Assembly (NCBI GenBank): GCA_913056235.1
Contig: CAJXMW010000002.1
Coordinates: 186,001-250,000, forward strand
Origin: an uncultured Fodinibius sp.
GTDB taxonomy: Bacteria; Bacteroidota; Rhodothermia; Balneolales; Balneolaceae
DNA length: 64,000 bases
Direction: 5' to 3'
The position numbers and the translations under genes are program-made. Position 1 is the stretch's first letter. The number at the start of each line of letters is the position of its first letter. This document shows positions 35,367-44,451 of this stretch, one piece after another. The notes under the pieces were generated by a model. That model was not told the origin of the DNA. It was given only the letters and a program-made list of their open reading frames with translations, and did no database searches.

Positions 35367-36803
35367 ATGAAAATAGTCCATCTTAGTGCCGAGTGTTATC
35401 CGGTTGCCAAGGTTGGGGGGTTAGCAGATGTCGTGGGGGCTTTGCCGCGGTATTTAAATAAGCAATCCGCTAATGCCTCGGTGGTGATGCCCAAGTACGC
35501 TAATGAATGGGTGAGTGAACATGAGTTCGAAACGGTGTTATCCGGAAGCGCGCCCTTGGGCCACTGGCAATTTGACTATCGTATTCAGCGCGAAACTGCA
35601 GATACACTTGGCTTTCCGCTATATGTGATCGATATTCCGGGCCGTTTTGATCGCCCTGGTGTGTACACTGATGAAGAATCAGGCGGCAGTTACTGGGATG
35701 ATTTTGAGCGCTTTGCCAGTTTCCAGATTGTGGCTCTCGATTGGTTCAACAGGATGGAGGAGAAGCCTGAAATCATTCACTGCCACGACCATCATACAGC
35801 GCTGGTACCGTTTATGATTACCCAGAGCTATCGGTATATGGATTTAAAGCACATCCCAACTGTTTTGACCGTTCACAATGCCGAGTATCACGGTGTCTAC
35901 GATAAGGAAAAAGCTTATTTGTTACCCCATTTTGACGAGCGAGATATGGGGCTTCTCGATTGGGACGGCAGGCTCAACTGCTTGGCCGCGGGACTCAAAA
36001 CCTGCTGGGAAATTACGACGGTATCGCATTCGTATATGAATGAACTGGCTTATAACAGTAATGGACTTGAATGGCTTTTTCAGAATGAGACTCAAAAGTC
36101 GCGTGGTATCATCAATGGTATTGATACTGATGTATGGGATCCCGAGACCGACCCCATGATTGCCGAGCATTACAGCCAGCGCAAGATGGCGGCCGGCAAG
36201 CGAGAAAATAAACGAGTGCTATGCGACCGATTTGGCCTGGATCCGCAATACCCAACGATTTCATTTATTGGGCGGCTGGTTCACGAAAAGGGCGCTGATA
36301 TGTTGCCTGATTTATTCCGAACGTATCTTGAATCACCACAAAGTGTTAATTTTATTGTGTTGGGCACTGGTGATCGTTCTTTGCACCATCAATTCCAGGC
36401 GATGAGTGATCGTTTTGTGGGGTACTTTGACGCCACGCTGGATTACAACGAATCATTGGCTCACCAAATTTATGCCGGCAGTGATTTTATGATTATGCCC
36501 TCGCGCGTTGAGCCTTGTGGACTCAATCAGATGTATAGTATGCGCTATGGCACCGTGCCCATCGTGCGTAACATCGGTGGACTAAAAGACACGGTTGTAG
36601 ATATTGGCACGTCCGATGGATATGGAATTACGTTTAACGATTTTACATTACATGCAGCGCAGGATGCTGTCCAGAGAGCGATTGATTTGTTCCAGGACGG
36701 TCGTAAAATGGCGGGGATTCGCAAGCGGATTATGAATCTCGATTTTTCTTGGAATGCCTCAGCCAAAGAGTATATTAATATGTATAAACAACTGTCAGAA
36801 TAA
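35367..36803 (+). CDS. glgA: glycogen (starch) synthase, GT5 family
   Basis: 478 residues from the ATG at 35367 (MKIVHLSAECYPVAK); a TTG at 35355 in frame would add four residues. The ADP-glucose-binding KVGGLADVVGALP motif is at the N-terminus, and the C-terminal GT-B half has SFIGRLVHEKGAD, DFMIMPSRVEPCGLNQMYSMRYG and IVRNIGGLKDTV. It extends alpha-1,4-glucan chains from ADP-glucose. glgC, which makes ADP-glucose, follows 25 bp downstream, so the pair is a glycogen-synthesis operon. Branching enzyme and phosphorylase genes are not in the window. Confidence 0.95.
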   Translation: MKIVHLSAECYPVAKVGGLADVVGALPRYLNKQSANASVVMPKYANEWVSEHEFETVLSGSAPLGHWQFDYRIQRETADTLGFPLYVIDIPGRFDRPGVYTDEESGGSYWDDFERFASFQIVALDWFNRMEEKPEIIHCHDHHTALVPFMITQSYRYMDLKHIPTVLTVHNAEYHGVYDKEKAYLLPHFDERDMGLLDWDGRLNCLAAGLKTCWEITTVSHSYMNELAYNSNGLEWLFQNETQKSRGIINGIDTDVWDPETDPMIAEHYSQRKMAAGKRENKRVLCDRFGLDPQYPTISFIGRLVHEKGADMLPDLFRTYLESPQSVNFIVLGTGDRSLHHQFQAMSDRFVGYFDATLDYNESLAHQIYAGSDFMIMPSRVEPCGLNQMYSMRYGTVPIVRNIGGLKDTVVDIGTSDGYGITFNDFTLHAAQDAVQRAIDLFQDGRKMAGIRKRIMNLDFSWNASAKEYINMYKQLSE

Positions 36804-36828
36804 CTGAAACCGACAAAAGATACTATTT

Positions 36829-38100
36829 ATGCGTAGAAAAGCAATTGCAGTAATTTTAGGTGGTGGACAGGGCACAAGGTTATTTCCATTAACGAAATTA
36901 CGGTCGAAGCCAGCCGTCCCTATTGCCGGGAAGTATCGACTGGTTGATATCCCAATTTCGAACTGTTTGAACTCGGATATTCGCCGCATTTATGTGCTTA
37001 CGCAATTTAACTCGGCCTCGTTAAACCGACACATCAAAAATACCTACAATTTTGATGTTTTCAGTAGTGGTTTTGTAGATATTCTGGCAGCGGAGCAGAC
37101 GCCTCAAAGCAAGAACTGGTACCAGGGCACGGCCGATGCGGTTCGGCAGTCCATCCATCACATGGAAAACCATCGCCATGAGCATGTGTTTGTGTTGTCT
37201 GGCGACCAGCTCTACCAAATGGATTACCGTAACATGATCGAAAAGCATGAGAAAAATGATGCCGACCTGACAGTGGCCACCATTCCCGTAGTAGCTGAAG
37301 ATGCTACCGGTTTTGGGATCATGAAAACCAATGACGAGGGCTTTATAGAGAATTTTGTTGAAAAGCCTAGCTACGATGAACTTGATCAATGGAAGTCGGA
37401 TACGCCTGAGAAATTTAAAAAAGAGGGACGTGAATACCTGGCGTCTATGGGGATTTATATCTTCAAAAAAGAGGCCCTCAACAAGTTACTTGATGAGTAC
37501 CAAGATGCCATTGATTTCGGAAAAGAAATAATACCACAGGCCATCTCCAAGGACTACAATGTTCAGAGCTTTGAATTTGATGGCTACTGGACGGACATCG
37601 GAACAATCAAATCATTTTTCGATGCGAATCTGGCCCTGACTGACGATCTGCCTGAATTCAATCTCTATGACAACGAAGATTTCATTTATACACATGCCCG
37701 TATGCTGCCGGCTTCAAAACTGTCAGGTACTACTTTTGACCACTCGGTGCTGGCAGAGGGTTGCCTGATTCAAGCAAGTCGTATTGAGCGCTCAGTGATT
37801 GGAATTCGGTCGCGGATAGGCAAAGGCACCACAATTGAGCACTCTATCATCATGGGTAACGATTTCTTCCAATCAAGGGAGGAGATCGAGGAAAGTAATA
37901 ATGAGAATCCGATGATGGGGATTGGTGAGCGCTGCTTTATCAGCAATGCTATTATTGACAAGGACGTCAAAATCGGTAATGATGTGCGCATCGCCGGTGG
38001 GGATCACCTCGAAGACGGTGAATACGAAAATTACCACGTGGTTGACGGCATTGTAATTGTGCCAAAAGGCGAAGTTATAGAAGATGGCACGAAGATCTAG
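36829..38100 (+). CDS. glgC: glucose-1-phosphate adenylyltransferase (ADP-glucose pyrophosphorylase)
   Basis: A 423-residue nucleotidyltransferase. The N-terminal domain has VILGGGQGTRLFPLTKLR, SKPAVPIAGKYRLVDIPISN and the QGTADAVRQ loop; SGDQLYQMDY holds the metal-binding Asp. The C-terminal third is a left-handed beta-helix of hexapeptide repeats. It converts glucose-1-phosphate and ATP to ADP-glucose, the committed and usually allosterically controlled step of glycogen synthesis. Second gene of the glgA-glgC operon. The sequence style (KLRSKPAVPIAG, long beta-helix) is nearer cyanobacterial/plant forms than the enterobacterial one. Confidence 0.95.
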   Translation: MRRKAIAVILGGGQGTRLFPLTKLRSKPAVPIAGKYRLVDIPISNCLNSDIRRIYVLTQFNSASLNRHIKNTYNFDVFSSGFVDILAAEQTPQSKNWYQGTADAVRQSIHHMENHRHEHVFVLSGDQLYQMDYRNMIEKHEKNDADLTVATIPVVAEDATGFGIMKTNDEGFIENFVEKPSYDELDQWKSDTPEKFKKEGREYLASMGIYIFKKEALNKLLDEYQDAIDFGKEIIPQAISKDYNVQSFEFDGYWTDIGTIKSFFDANLALTDDLPEFNLYDNEDFIYTHARMLPASKLSGTTFDHSVLAEGCLIQASRIERSVIGIRSRIGKGTTIEHSIIMGNDFFQSREEIEESNNENPMMGIGERCFISNAIIDKDVKIGNDVRIAGGDHLEDGEYENYHVVDGIVIVPKGEVIEDGTKI

Positions 38101-38110
38101 TTATGAGTTT

Positions 38111-38141
38111 TGAGTCGTGAGTATTGAGTGCTCACGACTCA
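38111..38141. terminator. hairpin after glgC within a TGAGT-rich repeat
   Basis: Perfect eleven-pair stem (38111-38121 with 38131-38141). The surrounding TGAGTTTTGAGTCGTGAGTATTGAG is composed of GAGT-type units like those seen, inverted, at 32931-32952. No T-run, so termination is uncertain. A second hairpin of thirteen pairs with G-U (38150-38162 with 38166-38178) follows. Confidence 0.5.
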
Positions 38142-38190
38142 CCTTTGATCTGGTTTCGTTGCTTTGCGGCGGAACCAGGTCAATAGTTTA

Positions 38191-38898
38191 CTAATCACCT
38201 TGAATCTCTGTCAATTTATTCATCGCTCGGTCATTTAGGTTGTCGAATAGCTCTTTGGTAATGTCGCCGACGGTATATTTCAGATGCAGCCACACAACAT
38301 AAGTACCCATGACATCCTCATAGCAGTAGTGCTCGATTTCAGCCAACTTATCATCGCGGAACATATCGAGCACTTCGTTACCTTCGCCTGTCTGTTTAAA
38401 GGGGATGCCGATGAGGTGTCCCAAATGTTTTAGCTTGGGCCATGAGCTTGCCCCGTAATTGCTGAATTCATCGAGCAGATCCACGTTATCGTCGCTGTAG
38501 CGATATTTGATATCATAGTGATTGAGTCGCTTGGGCATTTGCAGTCCATGTTTGAGGGCACGATAAGTGAGCAGCGGCAGGTCGAAACCGCGACCGTTGT
38601 GATGGACGAGTCCAAAATCTTTGTAGGTGCTGAGGGCATCAAAAAGCTTTTCCAGTCCCTCGTTTTCATCGGTGCCGTGCCAACTTACTTTTTGCTTAGG
38701 CACCCCATTGTTTTCGATCCAGAGGCCCACCCACGAGATCATCTGGTGATACATTGGCGGCAGAAAGCCGGAGGAATTTCGTGCCAGCTCTTCGCTAGCC
38801 TGTATCAACAGGTCATCCTCATTTTCCTCGGGATTTTTGATGACCTTGCGTACAAATTCAAAATCGGGGATGGTCTCTACATCAAAAACAAAAAACAT
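38191..38898 (-). CDS. DnaQ-like 3'-5' exonuclease (PolB exo2 family)
   Basis: A 235-residue protein with all three exonuclease motifs of the DEDD superfamily: Exo I FDVETIP (Asp6, Glu8), Exo II VHHNGRGFDLPLL and Exo III HYCYEDVMGTYVVW. The layout fits the predicted PolB-like exonuclease family (PF10108-type), which are free-standing nucleases without a polymerase domain. Likely role in DNA or RNA processing or repair. Its start is two bp after the asparaginase stop on the same strand, so they are co-transcribed, though the functional link is not obvious. Confidence 0.85.
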   Translation of the reverse strand: MFFVFDVETIPDFEFVRKVIKNPEENEDDLLIQASEELARNSSGFLPPMYHQMISWVGLWIENNGVPKQKVSWHGTDENEGLEKLFDALSTYKDFGLVHHNGRGFDLPLLTYRALKHGLQMPKRLNHYDIKYRYSDDNVDLLDEFSNYGASSWPKLKHLGHLIGIPFKQTGEGNEVLDMFRDDKLAEIEHYCYEDVMGTYVVWLHLKYTVGDITKELFDNLNDRAMNKLTEIQGD

Positions 38899-38900
38899 AC

Positions 38901-39899
38901 TTACTCCGTAACTTCTCCAACTAGATTACAGTTAAATTGAGTGCTGACTTTTTTGTTGCTGTCATATTTTGCCAAAAGATACATTATTTTTGTCAGCGTT
39001 GCTTCAGTGGTCATATCTTTTGCACTGTTGGCGCCGAGCTCCTGCGCCTTGCGTCCGCTTTCGTAATTGCTGAGATTCACGGCATCATAGGCAGCCTGCG
39101 AGGTGATGATCAGCAGAATATCATTTTGGATACATTTTTTAAAAAATGGCAACAGGTTCTGGTCGCCACGGATGGGAAAGTTGCCGCTGCCGAAGGCTTC
39201 GATAATCAAGGCGCGCATATCCCCAAAATTTATTTGTTCCAGGAAGCCGGGATTAAGGTTGGGATAGATTTTAAGCAGAAACGCCTGATCCGAAAAATCG
39301 GTAGCGACCTCCAGCTTATTCGAAGCCGCCCGAATGTGGTTGCGCATCTCTATATTAAGACCAATCTCGGCCAGCGGTGGGAAGTTTGGTGAAGCAAAGG
39401 CATCAAAATCGCCAATGCTCATCTTGGTCGCGCGGTTACCACGGTACACAAAATCGTTGAAACAGATTGCTACTTCGGGCAAAGGCAGGGTGGCCATCTC
39501 AATGGCGTTAACCAGGTTGCGCCGTGCGTCGCTGCGAATATTGCTCATAGGGACCTGGCTACCGGTTAAGATAACGGGCTTGTCCAATCCCTGCAGGGCA
39601 AAGGAGAGGGCCGAGGCTGTGTAGGCCATGGTATCGGTGCCGTGCAGAATTACAAAGCCGTCATAATCCTCATACTTATCGCAAATAAATCCAGCGAGTT
39701 TGCCCCAGTGTTTCTTGTTGATATCCGAGCTGTCTTCGAAAAAGAGTCGCTCCATCTTGATCTGGGCAATTTTCGAGAGCTCTGGGATGGCCTCGTACAT
39801 CAGTTCCGTCCACTTTTTAGGATTCAGTGTGGGACGCTGACCCTCACTCATATCCATCGCAATGGTACCGCCCGTCTGTATGAGTAATATTTTTTTCAT
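38901..39899 (-). CDS. ansA: type I L-asparaginase (cytoplasmic)
   Basis: 332 residues from the start at 39899 (MKKILLIQTGGTIAM); an in-frame extension to 40031 is unlike asparaginases. Both catalytic threonine motifs are present: TGGTIAM (Thr12) and HGTDTMAYTAS (Thr88, Asp89). No signal peptide, which agrees with the cytoplasmic type I enzyme. It hydrolyses L-asparagine to aspartate and ammonia. First gene of a two-gene unit with the exonuclease; divergent from the EF-G-like gene. Confidence 0.92.
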   Translation of the reverse strand: MKKILLIQTGGTIAMDMSEGQRPTLNPKKWTELMYEAIPELSKIAQIKMERLFFEDSSDINKKHWGKLAGFICDKYEDYDGFVILHGTDTMAYTASALSFALQGLDKPVILTGSQVPMSNIRSDARRNLVNAIEMATLPLPEVAICFNDFVYRGNRATKMSIGDFDAFASPNFPPLAEIGLNIEMRNHIRAASNKLEVATDFSDQAFLLKIYPNLNPGFLEQINFGDMRALIIEAFGSGNFPIRGDQNLLPFFKKCIQNDILLIITSQAAYDAVNLSNYESGRKAQELGANSAKDMTTEATLTKIMYLLAKYDSNKKVSTQFNCNLVGEVTE

Positions 39900-40118
39900 G
39901 AATAGGCTTGATCTGCAATTAAATCTCGGGCTAATGTTACCAAATTTGCGGCAAAGTATTGAGTTCAAATCTTTTTTTGCCTTACTTGTCTGATACACTA
40001 ACAAAAGCACTGGGGGAGTGATGGTAAGCAAACCATCCTACATATCAGCTTTTCTTCAGACATGCTACTGCCATTCTTCAATGACAGCCTGCCCCGGTAC
40101 GCCCCACATCTTTAAAAA

Positions 40119-40125
40119 AGGAGGA
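40119..40125 (+). promoter_or_regulatory. strong Shine-Dalgarno (AAGGAGG)
   Basis: Near-perfect anti-16S match ahead of the EF-G-like gene; most genes here have weak or no such site, so high translation is suggested. Confidence 0.6.
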
Positions 40126-40130
40126 AGCCT

Positions 40131-42260
40131 ATGAATGTCTATTCACCATCTAATATTAGAAACGTTGTGCTGCTTGGCCACGCAGGATCAGGAAAGACGA
40201 CCTTGTCGGAAACAATGCTCTTTGAATCCGGAAGTAAAAAACGCCGTGGTTCTATTGAGCAGAACTCAACCTCATCAGATTATCATGATATTGAGCACGA
40301 AAAGGAAAAATCAGTTTTTGGTACATTATTAAATCTCGACTGGAGGGGAAGCAAGATTAATCTCGTTGATACGCCTGGTACGGCGGATTATATCGGAGAG
40401 GTTGTTGGAGCGCTTCGCGTGGCGGATACAGCTATTTTTACCCTGAATGCGGAGTATGGGGTAGAAGTTGGAACCGAGCTGCACTGGAAATATACCCAGA
40501 AGTATAACATCCCATCGCTGTTTATCGTCAACAAGCCGGATAACGAATATTCTAAATTTCAGCGTACGGTAGATATGGCCAAGGAGCGCTTTGGCCGTGG
40601 GGTGGTTGTGGTGCAATATCCCTATAGCGAGGGCGAAGATTTCCACGCCATTATCGACGTACTTAAAATGACAATGTACGAGTTCCCGGAAGATGGTGGC
40701 AAGCCGGATAAGCTGCCTATTCCCGATTCCCACAAAGCGCAGGCTGATCTGTTGCACAACGAGCTGGTGGAAGCGGTTGCTGAAAACGATGAAACGCTGT
40801 TGGATCTCTATCTTGAGCAGGGCGAACTCACCGAAAGTCAGATGAGAGAAGGCTTGCAGCAGTCCCTTTTAAATCGAGATATATTTCCGCTTTTCTGCTG
40901 TTGTGCCAAGCGTAATATGGGCACCGGTCGCGTGATGGGATTCTTGGGCAATGTGGCGCCAAATCCACTTGAGGCTAATCCGCCGAAGACGGTAGAAGGC
41001 GAAGAAATCGAGCTGGATCCAGAGGGATATCCACTGATGTTTATCTGTAAGAACAGCCCAGAGTCGCACGTGGGAGATATGCTCTATTTTAAAATGTATG
41101 GTGGCGAAGCCAAAGCGGGACTTGATCTCGTTAACCAGACCACCGGCAACGGAGTACGGCTGTCGGGGTTGTACTGGATTAACGGGCAAAAGAGGCTGGA
41201 GGCTATTAAAGTTCCTACGGGTGATATTGGAGCAGCGGTAAAGCTAAAGAATACAGGCGTTAATGACACGCTGCATGCCAAAGGCAAGGAAGTTGAGATC
41301 GAGCCCATCCATTTTCCCGAGCCCATTATTCGAACTGCTATTAAGCTTGAGCACGAAGGAGAAGAGGATAAATTGGGCAATGCTTTGCATCAGCTCCAGC
41401 GCGAAGATCCGTCACTGCAAGTAGAGCATAGCCAAGAGCTCAAACAGGTGATTATTCACGGTCAGGGAGAAGAACATCTGGCGGTGATTGAACATGCGTT
41501 ACGAAATCGTTTTAACCTCGAGTTCGATTTTGTACAGCCGCGCATTCCCTATCGCGAGACTATCACCAAAGCCGTGCGTACCGAGTACAAGCATAAGAAG
41601 CAGTCTGGTGGAGCGGGGCAGTTTGGGGAGGTTTCGTTGTTACTAGAACCGATCACTGACAATATGCCCGAGCACAGTGATCTGAAAGTACGGGATGAAA
41701 AGGTGATTGAGCTCGATTGGGGTGGCAAGCTCATTTTCCGAAACTGCATTGTGGGCGGGGTGATCGACAACCGGTTTATGCCAGCCATTCTTAAAGGCAT
41801 CATGGAAAAGATGGAAAATGGACCGCTCAGTGATTGCCGGGTCCGCGATATTCGCGTGTCGGTGTATGACGGTTCCATGCATTCCGTAGATTCCAATGAT
41901 GCAGCTTTCCGGACGGCTGCCCTGATGGCTTTTCGCAAAGGATTCTTGGATGCTAGTCCCAAGTTGTTAGAGCCGGTGTATACTATTGAAGTAGATGTGC
42001 CGGCCGACTACATGGGCGATGTGATGAGCGATATCAGCACGCGACGCGGACAAATACTGGGAATGGACTCGGAGGGATCGATCCAGAAAATAAAGGCACA
42101 GGTTCCTCTCGAAGAGCTGGATCACTACGCCACGCGCTTGAAGTCTATCACACAAGGCAGTGCCCGATATGCGCGCGAATTCTCGCACTATGCGCAAGTA
42201 CCGCATGATATCCAACAGCGTGTAATGGAACAGAACATGGAACTGGAGGAGGCAGGGTGA
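40131..42260 (+). CDS. elongation factor G-like translational GTPase (EF-G2 type)
   Basis: A 709-residue GTPase with the five EF-G domains. The P-loop GHAGSGKT spans residues 16-23, G3 is VDTPG and G4 is NKPD. Switch I reads SDYHDIEHEKEKS instead of the canonical ERGITI, which marks the EF-G-like paralogue group (EF-G2), not housekeeping FusA. Domain IV keeps GGAGQFGEVSLL and GSMHSVDSNDAAF. Function of such paralogues is debated: ribosome recycling, stress or specialised translocation. A strong AAGGAGG lies six bp before the ATG, unusually good for this window. Single gene, ended by a GC-rich terminator. Confidence 0.9.
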   Translation: MNVYSPSNIRNVVLLGHAGSGKTTLSETMLFESGSKKRRGSIEQNSTSSDYHDIEHEKEKSVFGTLLNLDWRGSKINLVDTPGTADYIGEVVGALRVADTAIFTLNAEYGVEVGTELHWKYTQKYNIPSLFIVNKPDNEYSKFQRTVDMAKERFGRGVVVVQYPYSEGEDFHAIIDVLKMTMYEFPEDGGKPDKLPIPDSHKAQADLLHNELVEAVAENDETLLDLYLEQGELTESQMREGLQQSLLNRDIFPLFCCCAKRNMGTGRVMGFLGNVAPNPLEANPPKTVEGEEIELDPEGYPLMFICKNSPESHVGDMLYFKMYGGEAKAGLDLVNQTTGNGVRLSGLYWINGQKRLEAIKVPTGDIGAAVKLKNTGVNDTLHAKGKEVEIEPIHFPEPIIRTAIKLEHEGEEDKLGNALHQLQREDPSLQVEHSQELKQVIIHGQGEEHLAVIEHALRNRFNLEFDFVQPRIPYRETITKAVRTEYKHKKQSGGAGQFGEVSLLLEPITDNMPEHSDLKVRDEKVIELDWGGKLIFRNCIVGGVIDNRFMPAILKGIMEKMENGPLSDCRVRDIRVSVYDGSMHSVDSNDAAFRTAALMAFRKGFLDASPKLLEPVYTIEVDVPADYMGDVMSDISTRRGQILGMDSEGSIQKIKAQVPLEELDHYATRLKSITQGSARYAREFSHYAQVPHDIQQRVMEQNMELEEAG

Positions 42261-42267
42261 TTTCAAA

Positions 42268-42305
42268 AGTCCCCGGCACTTTAGAGGTGCCGGGGATATA
42301 TTTAT
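42268..42305 (+). terminator. terminator of the EF-G-like gene
   Basis: Ten perfect GC-rich pairs (42270-42279 with 42287-42296), seven-base loop, then a T/A-rich tail. Confidence 0.8.
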
Positions 42306-42363
42306 AAACTTAAATCTCGTTTCGTAGCTCTGCTGTGGGAGGGCTTACTTTGTATAATATTCA

Positions 42364-43863
42364 CTACTTGGATTTTTGGGTATGGGATTCCAGCTTTTCA
42401 CTTTCGGGATGTTCTTCTCTCAAATGCTCGAGATAGCGGCGTGGTAATTCAAAAAACAGATCATCGGTGACCGGTGGGAATCGCCGCTGCATCGGCTTGC
42501 GGGGACGCTGAGGCCTAAGTTTGGGATTCCACGTAAATCCATCGAGCCGGCGACTAGCTGTTTTTTCTGATTCGGGTAGGTAGGAACCATTGACTGGTCC
42601 CATAGCTTTCATCTCTGTGAGCTCTCCTTTTTTAAAAAAGATGCGAATGCTGGGTGCAGTCAAGTCTACGCCGCCATCTGATTTTCCCTGATCATTTTTG
42701 GTAAACCGCAGCAGATGCGAGCTTCCCCATACATAGATTTGTTTGAGGGAGCCGTCTTGGAAATTGGCATGAAGGGTGTCACCAGTTATTTGATTAAGCC
42801 GGTCAATAGAGGTGTCCTGTTGTACCGAAAAGGGACGGGGATAGGATTTGAGGCTGTCAATATCTCCATCCTTGAGTTTTGCCTCAATATATGGCCCGGT
42901 TAGCTGCACCTGTTGATACCAGGTTTTGGCCTTTCCCCAGAGCTTAAAAGTGTCGGTTCTGTCGTTGTACTTCGAACTATCGGAAACCGAAGAAAAATCG
43001 GGCGACCAGATGCGTACGCTGTCGTAGCCAAACACAATGGCAGTGGTATCTTTGAACGTGCGTTCTTCCAGGGAAAGAATCCTTTTCGCGCGGATATGTG
43101 TAGTATCAGCTTGTGTTGAATCCGTAGTATCGGTCTTAAAACTTTTGAGCCAGGCATCATTGCCGGTCAGCAGGCGTCGGCCTGTAGAGTCGGTCTCGAG
43201 ATAATCGCCCTGGATCTGACTGTCGTTCTCCCTGTCATTGCCGTAGATATCACCATAAAGTTCATAATATTTCGTCTTCCGGTTACTAAACAGGGAGTCG
43301 CCTTCGATATACTGCATGGAATCGGTAAGCTGTACCTTGCCGCGAAATACTGCACTATCGGCCTGGCGGTAGTAAAAACCCGAATTGGCCAGCAGTGTTC
43401 CACGCTGATCTTCGAGGCGAATTTCGTCTAGGAAATGTGCGATTTTTGTCGTGAAACGGTAGTCAACTTTGTTGCCGAAAAGGGTAGTGCTGTCGGCCTC
43501 AATAATCACACGTCCCCGCAGCTGGCTGAAATCAACATCCGTAAAATACGTAAGCGAATCAGTCCATATTTTCTCGGTCTCGGTATTAACCTGAATATTG
43601 CCGTAAGCGCGAATTTCGCTCTTGTTTACAAACTTGTAGGCACTGTCGCAGTACATTTCCAGGTTTTTGCTCTCCAGGTGAACATTACCCAGAATTTTTT
43701 GTACCCGATCTCCCTGAAAGCTACCACCCTCGATGCGGTCAGCCTCCAGAATATTAACCTGGCTTTGTCCCTGTGTTTCTTGAACACCCACTACGATCAG
43801 GAAGCTCAGAACCAATATGATTATGCTCGGGCTATATATTTTATAATGATTCATTGTCTTCAT
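42364..43863 (-). CDS. OstA/LptA-like LPS transport protein (OstA_2 family)
   Basis: A 499-residue secreted protein; the signal helix lies at about residues 11-30 and cleavage is near TQGQ. Repeated beta-rich units (VQKILGNVHLESKNLEMYCD, AYGNIQVNTETEKIWTD, FRGKVQLTDSMQYIEGD) are the OstA/LptA jellyroll, extended here to several copies. OstA_2 proteins of Bacteroidota act as the periplasmic bridge of lipopolysaccharide between LptC and LptD. The C-terminus is Pro/Arg-rich (QRPRKPMQRRFPP). It follows the lptC-like gene without a spacer, supporting a role in LPS export. Confidence 0.82.
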   Translation of the reverse strand: MKTMNHYKIYSPSIIILVLSFLIVVGVQETQGQSQVNILEADRIEGGSFQGDRVQKILGNVHLESKNLEMYCDSAYKFVNKSEIRAYGNIQVNTETEKIWTDSLTYFTDVDFSQLRGRVIIEADSTTLFGNKVDYRFTTKIAHFLDEIRLEDQRGTLLANSGFYYRQADSAVFRGKVQLTDSMQYIEGDSLFSNRKTKYYELYGDIYGNDRENDSQIQGDYLETDSTGRRLLTGNDAWLKSFKTDTTDSTQADTTHIRAKRILSLEERTFKDTTAIVFGYDSVRIWSPDFSSVSDSSKYNDRTDTFKLWGKAKTWYQQVQLTGPYIEAKLKDGDIDSLKSYPRPFSVQQDTSIDRLNQITGDTLHANFQDGSLKQIYVWGSSHLLRFTKNDQGKSDGGVDLTAPSIRIFFKKGELTEMKAMGPVNGSYLPESEKTASRRLDGFTWNPKLRPQRPRKPMQRRFPPVTDDLFFELPRRYLEHLREEHPESEKLESHTQKSK

Positions 43864-44451
43864 TTAATCGACAATTACGCGCCCTTTGGGTTCTTTTATG
43901 GTATAGTCTGTTAGGTCGGTGTTTCCTTCGAAACCAGTGCCGGCAATGCTGTCTGTAGGGGTAGTAATAATGATAAATTTTGGAGTTGAGATTTGATTGG
44001 TTCCCTGTTGCCATTTGAGAAACTCCGATTCCAGGTGACGTCTATCCCTGGTATTGACTCTGACATTGCCAAAAAATTCAAAAATGGCATCCTGTGGTTC
44101 ATATACGGCGCTATCGGAAAATACACGGGTTTTGACGGTACCTGTTGAATCAAACACATGAATTTTAACAGGCCCTTTTATGCGTGTCTCATTTTTGTTG
44201 TTTTTGCTGGTGAAGGTTGCAGCATACGATCCCCAGAGCTGTACTTTTTTTGATCCCTCCTCGATAATTTCCATATCCATATCCCACGTTTCGGTGGACG
44301 AGGTCAGGGAATCTCTGAGCGCTTCGTCAATTTGTTCGGATTGTTTTTGGGATAACTCTCCACAGGCGGATAGGCTTGACGTAATCAGCAAGGTGGCAAA
44401 AAGTGCCAAAAGTGTATTATGTAGTTCCAAAGTAGCGGTCACCAGCATCAC
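43864..44451 (-). CDS. lptC: LptC-like LPS export lipoprotein
   Basis: A 195-residue protein. The N-terminus has a lipoprotein-like signal (LLALFATLLITSSLSAC). The mature part matches the LptC beta-jellyroll, with LWGSYAATFTSKNNKNETRIKG, VKIHVFDSTGTVKTRVFSDS and NVRVNTRDRRHLESEFLKW. LptC passes LPS from the LptB2FG complex to LptA/OstA. Start is uncertain: the ATG at 44451 makes the gene overlap upp by 35 bp; a TTG near 44433 would shorten the overlap. The stop is immediately followed by the OstA-like gene. E. coli LptC has a membrane helix; here a lipobox suggests acyl anchoring. Confidence 0.8.
   Translation of the reverse strand: MMLVTATLELHNTLLALFATLLITSSLSACGELSQKQSEQIDEALRDSLTSSTETWDMDMEIIEEGSKKVQLWGSYAATFTSKNNKNETRIKGPVKIHVFDSTGTVKTRVFSDSAVYEPQDAIFEFFGNVRVNTRDRRHLESEFLKWQQGTNQISTPKFIIITTPTDSIAGTGFEGNTDLTDYTIKEPKGRVIVD

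Noticed and set aside
39900-40031. 44-residue upstream extension of asparaginase
   Set aside because: The family begins at the MKKILLIQTGGT segment; the extension is unlike a signal peptide.
40020-40037. small hairpin (GATGGT/ACCATC) upstream of the EF-G-like gene as a riboswitch
   Set aside because: Six pairs only and no further conserved structure.
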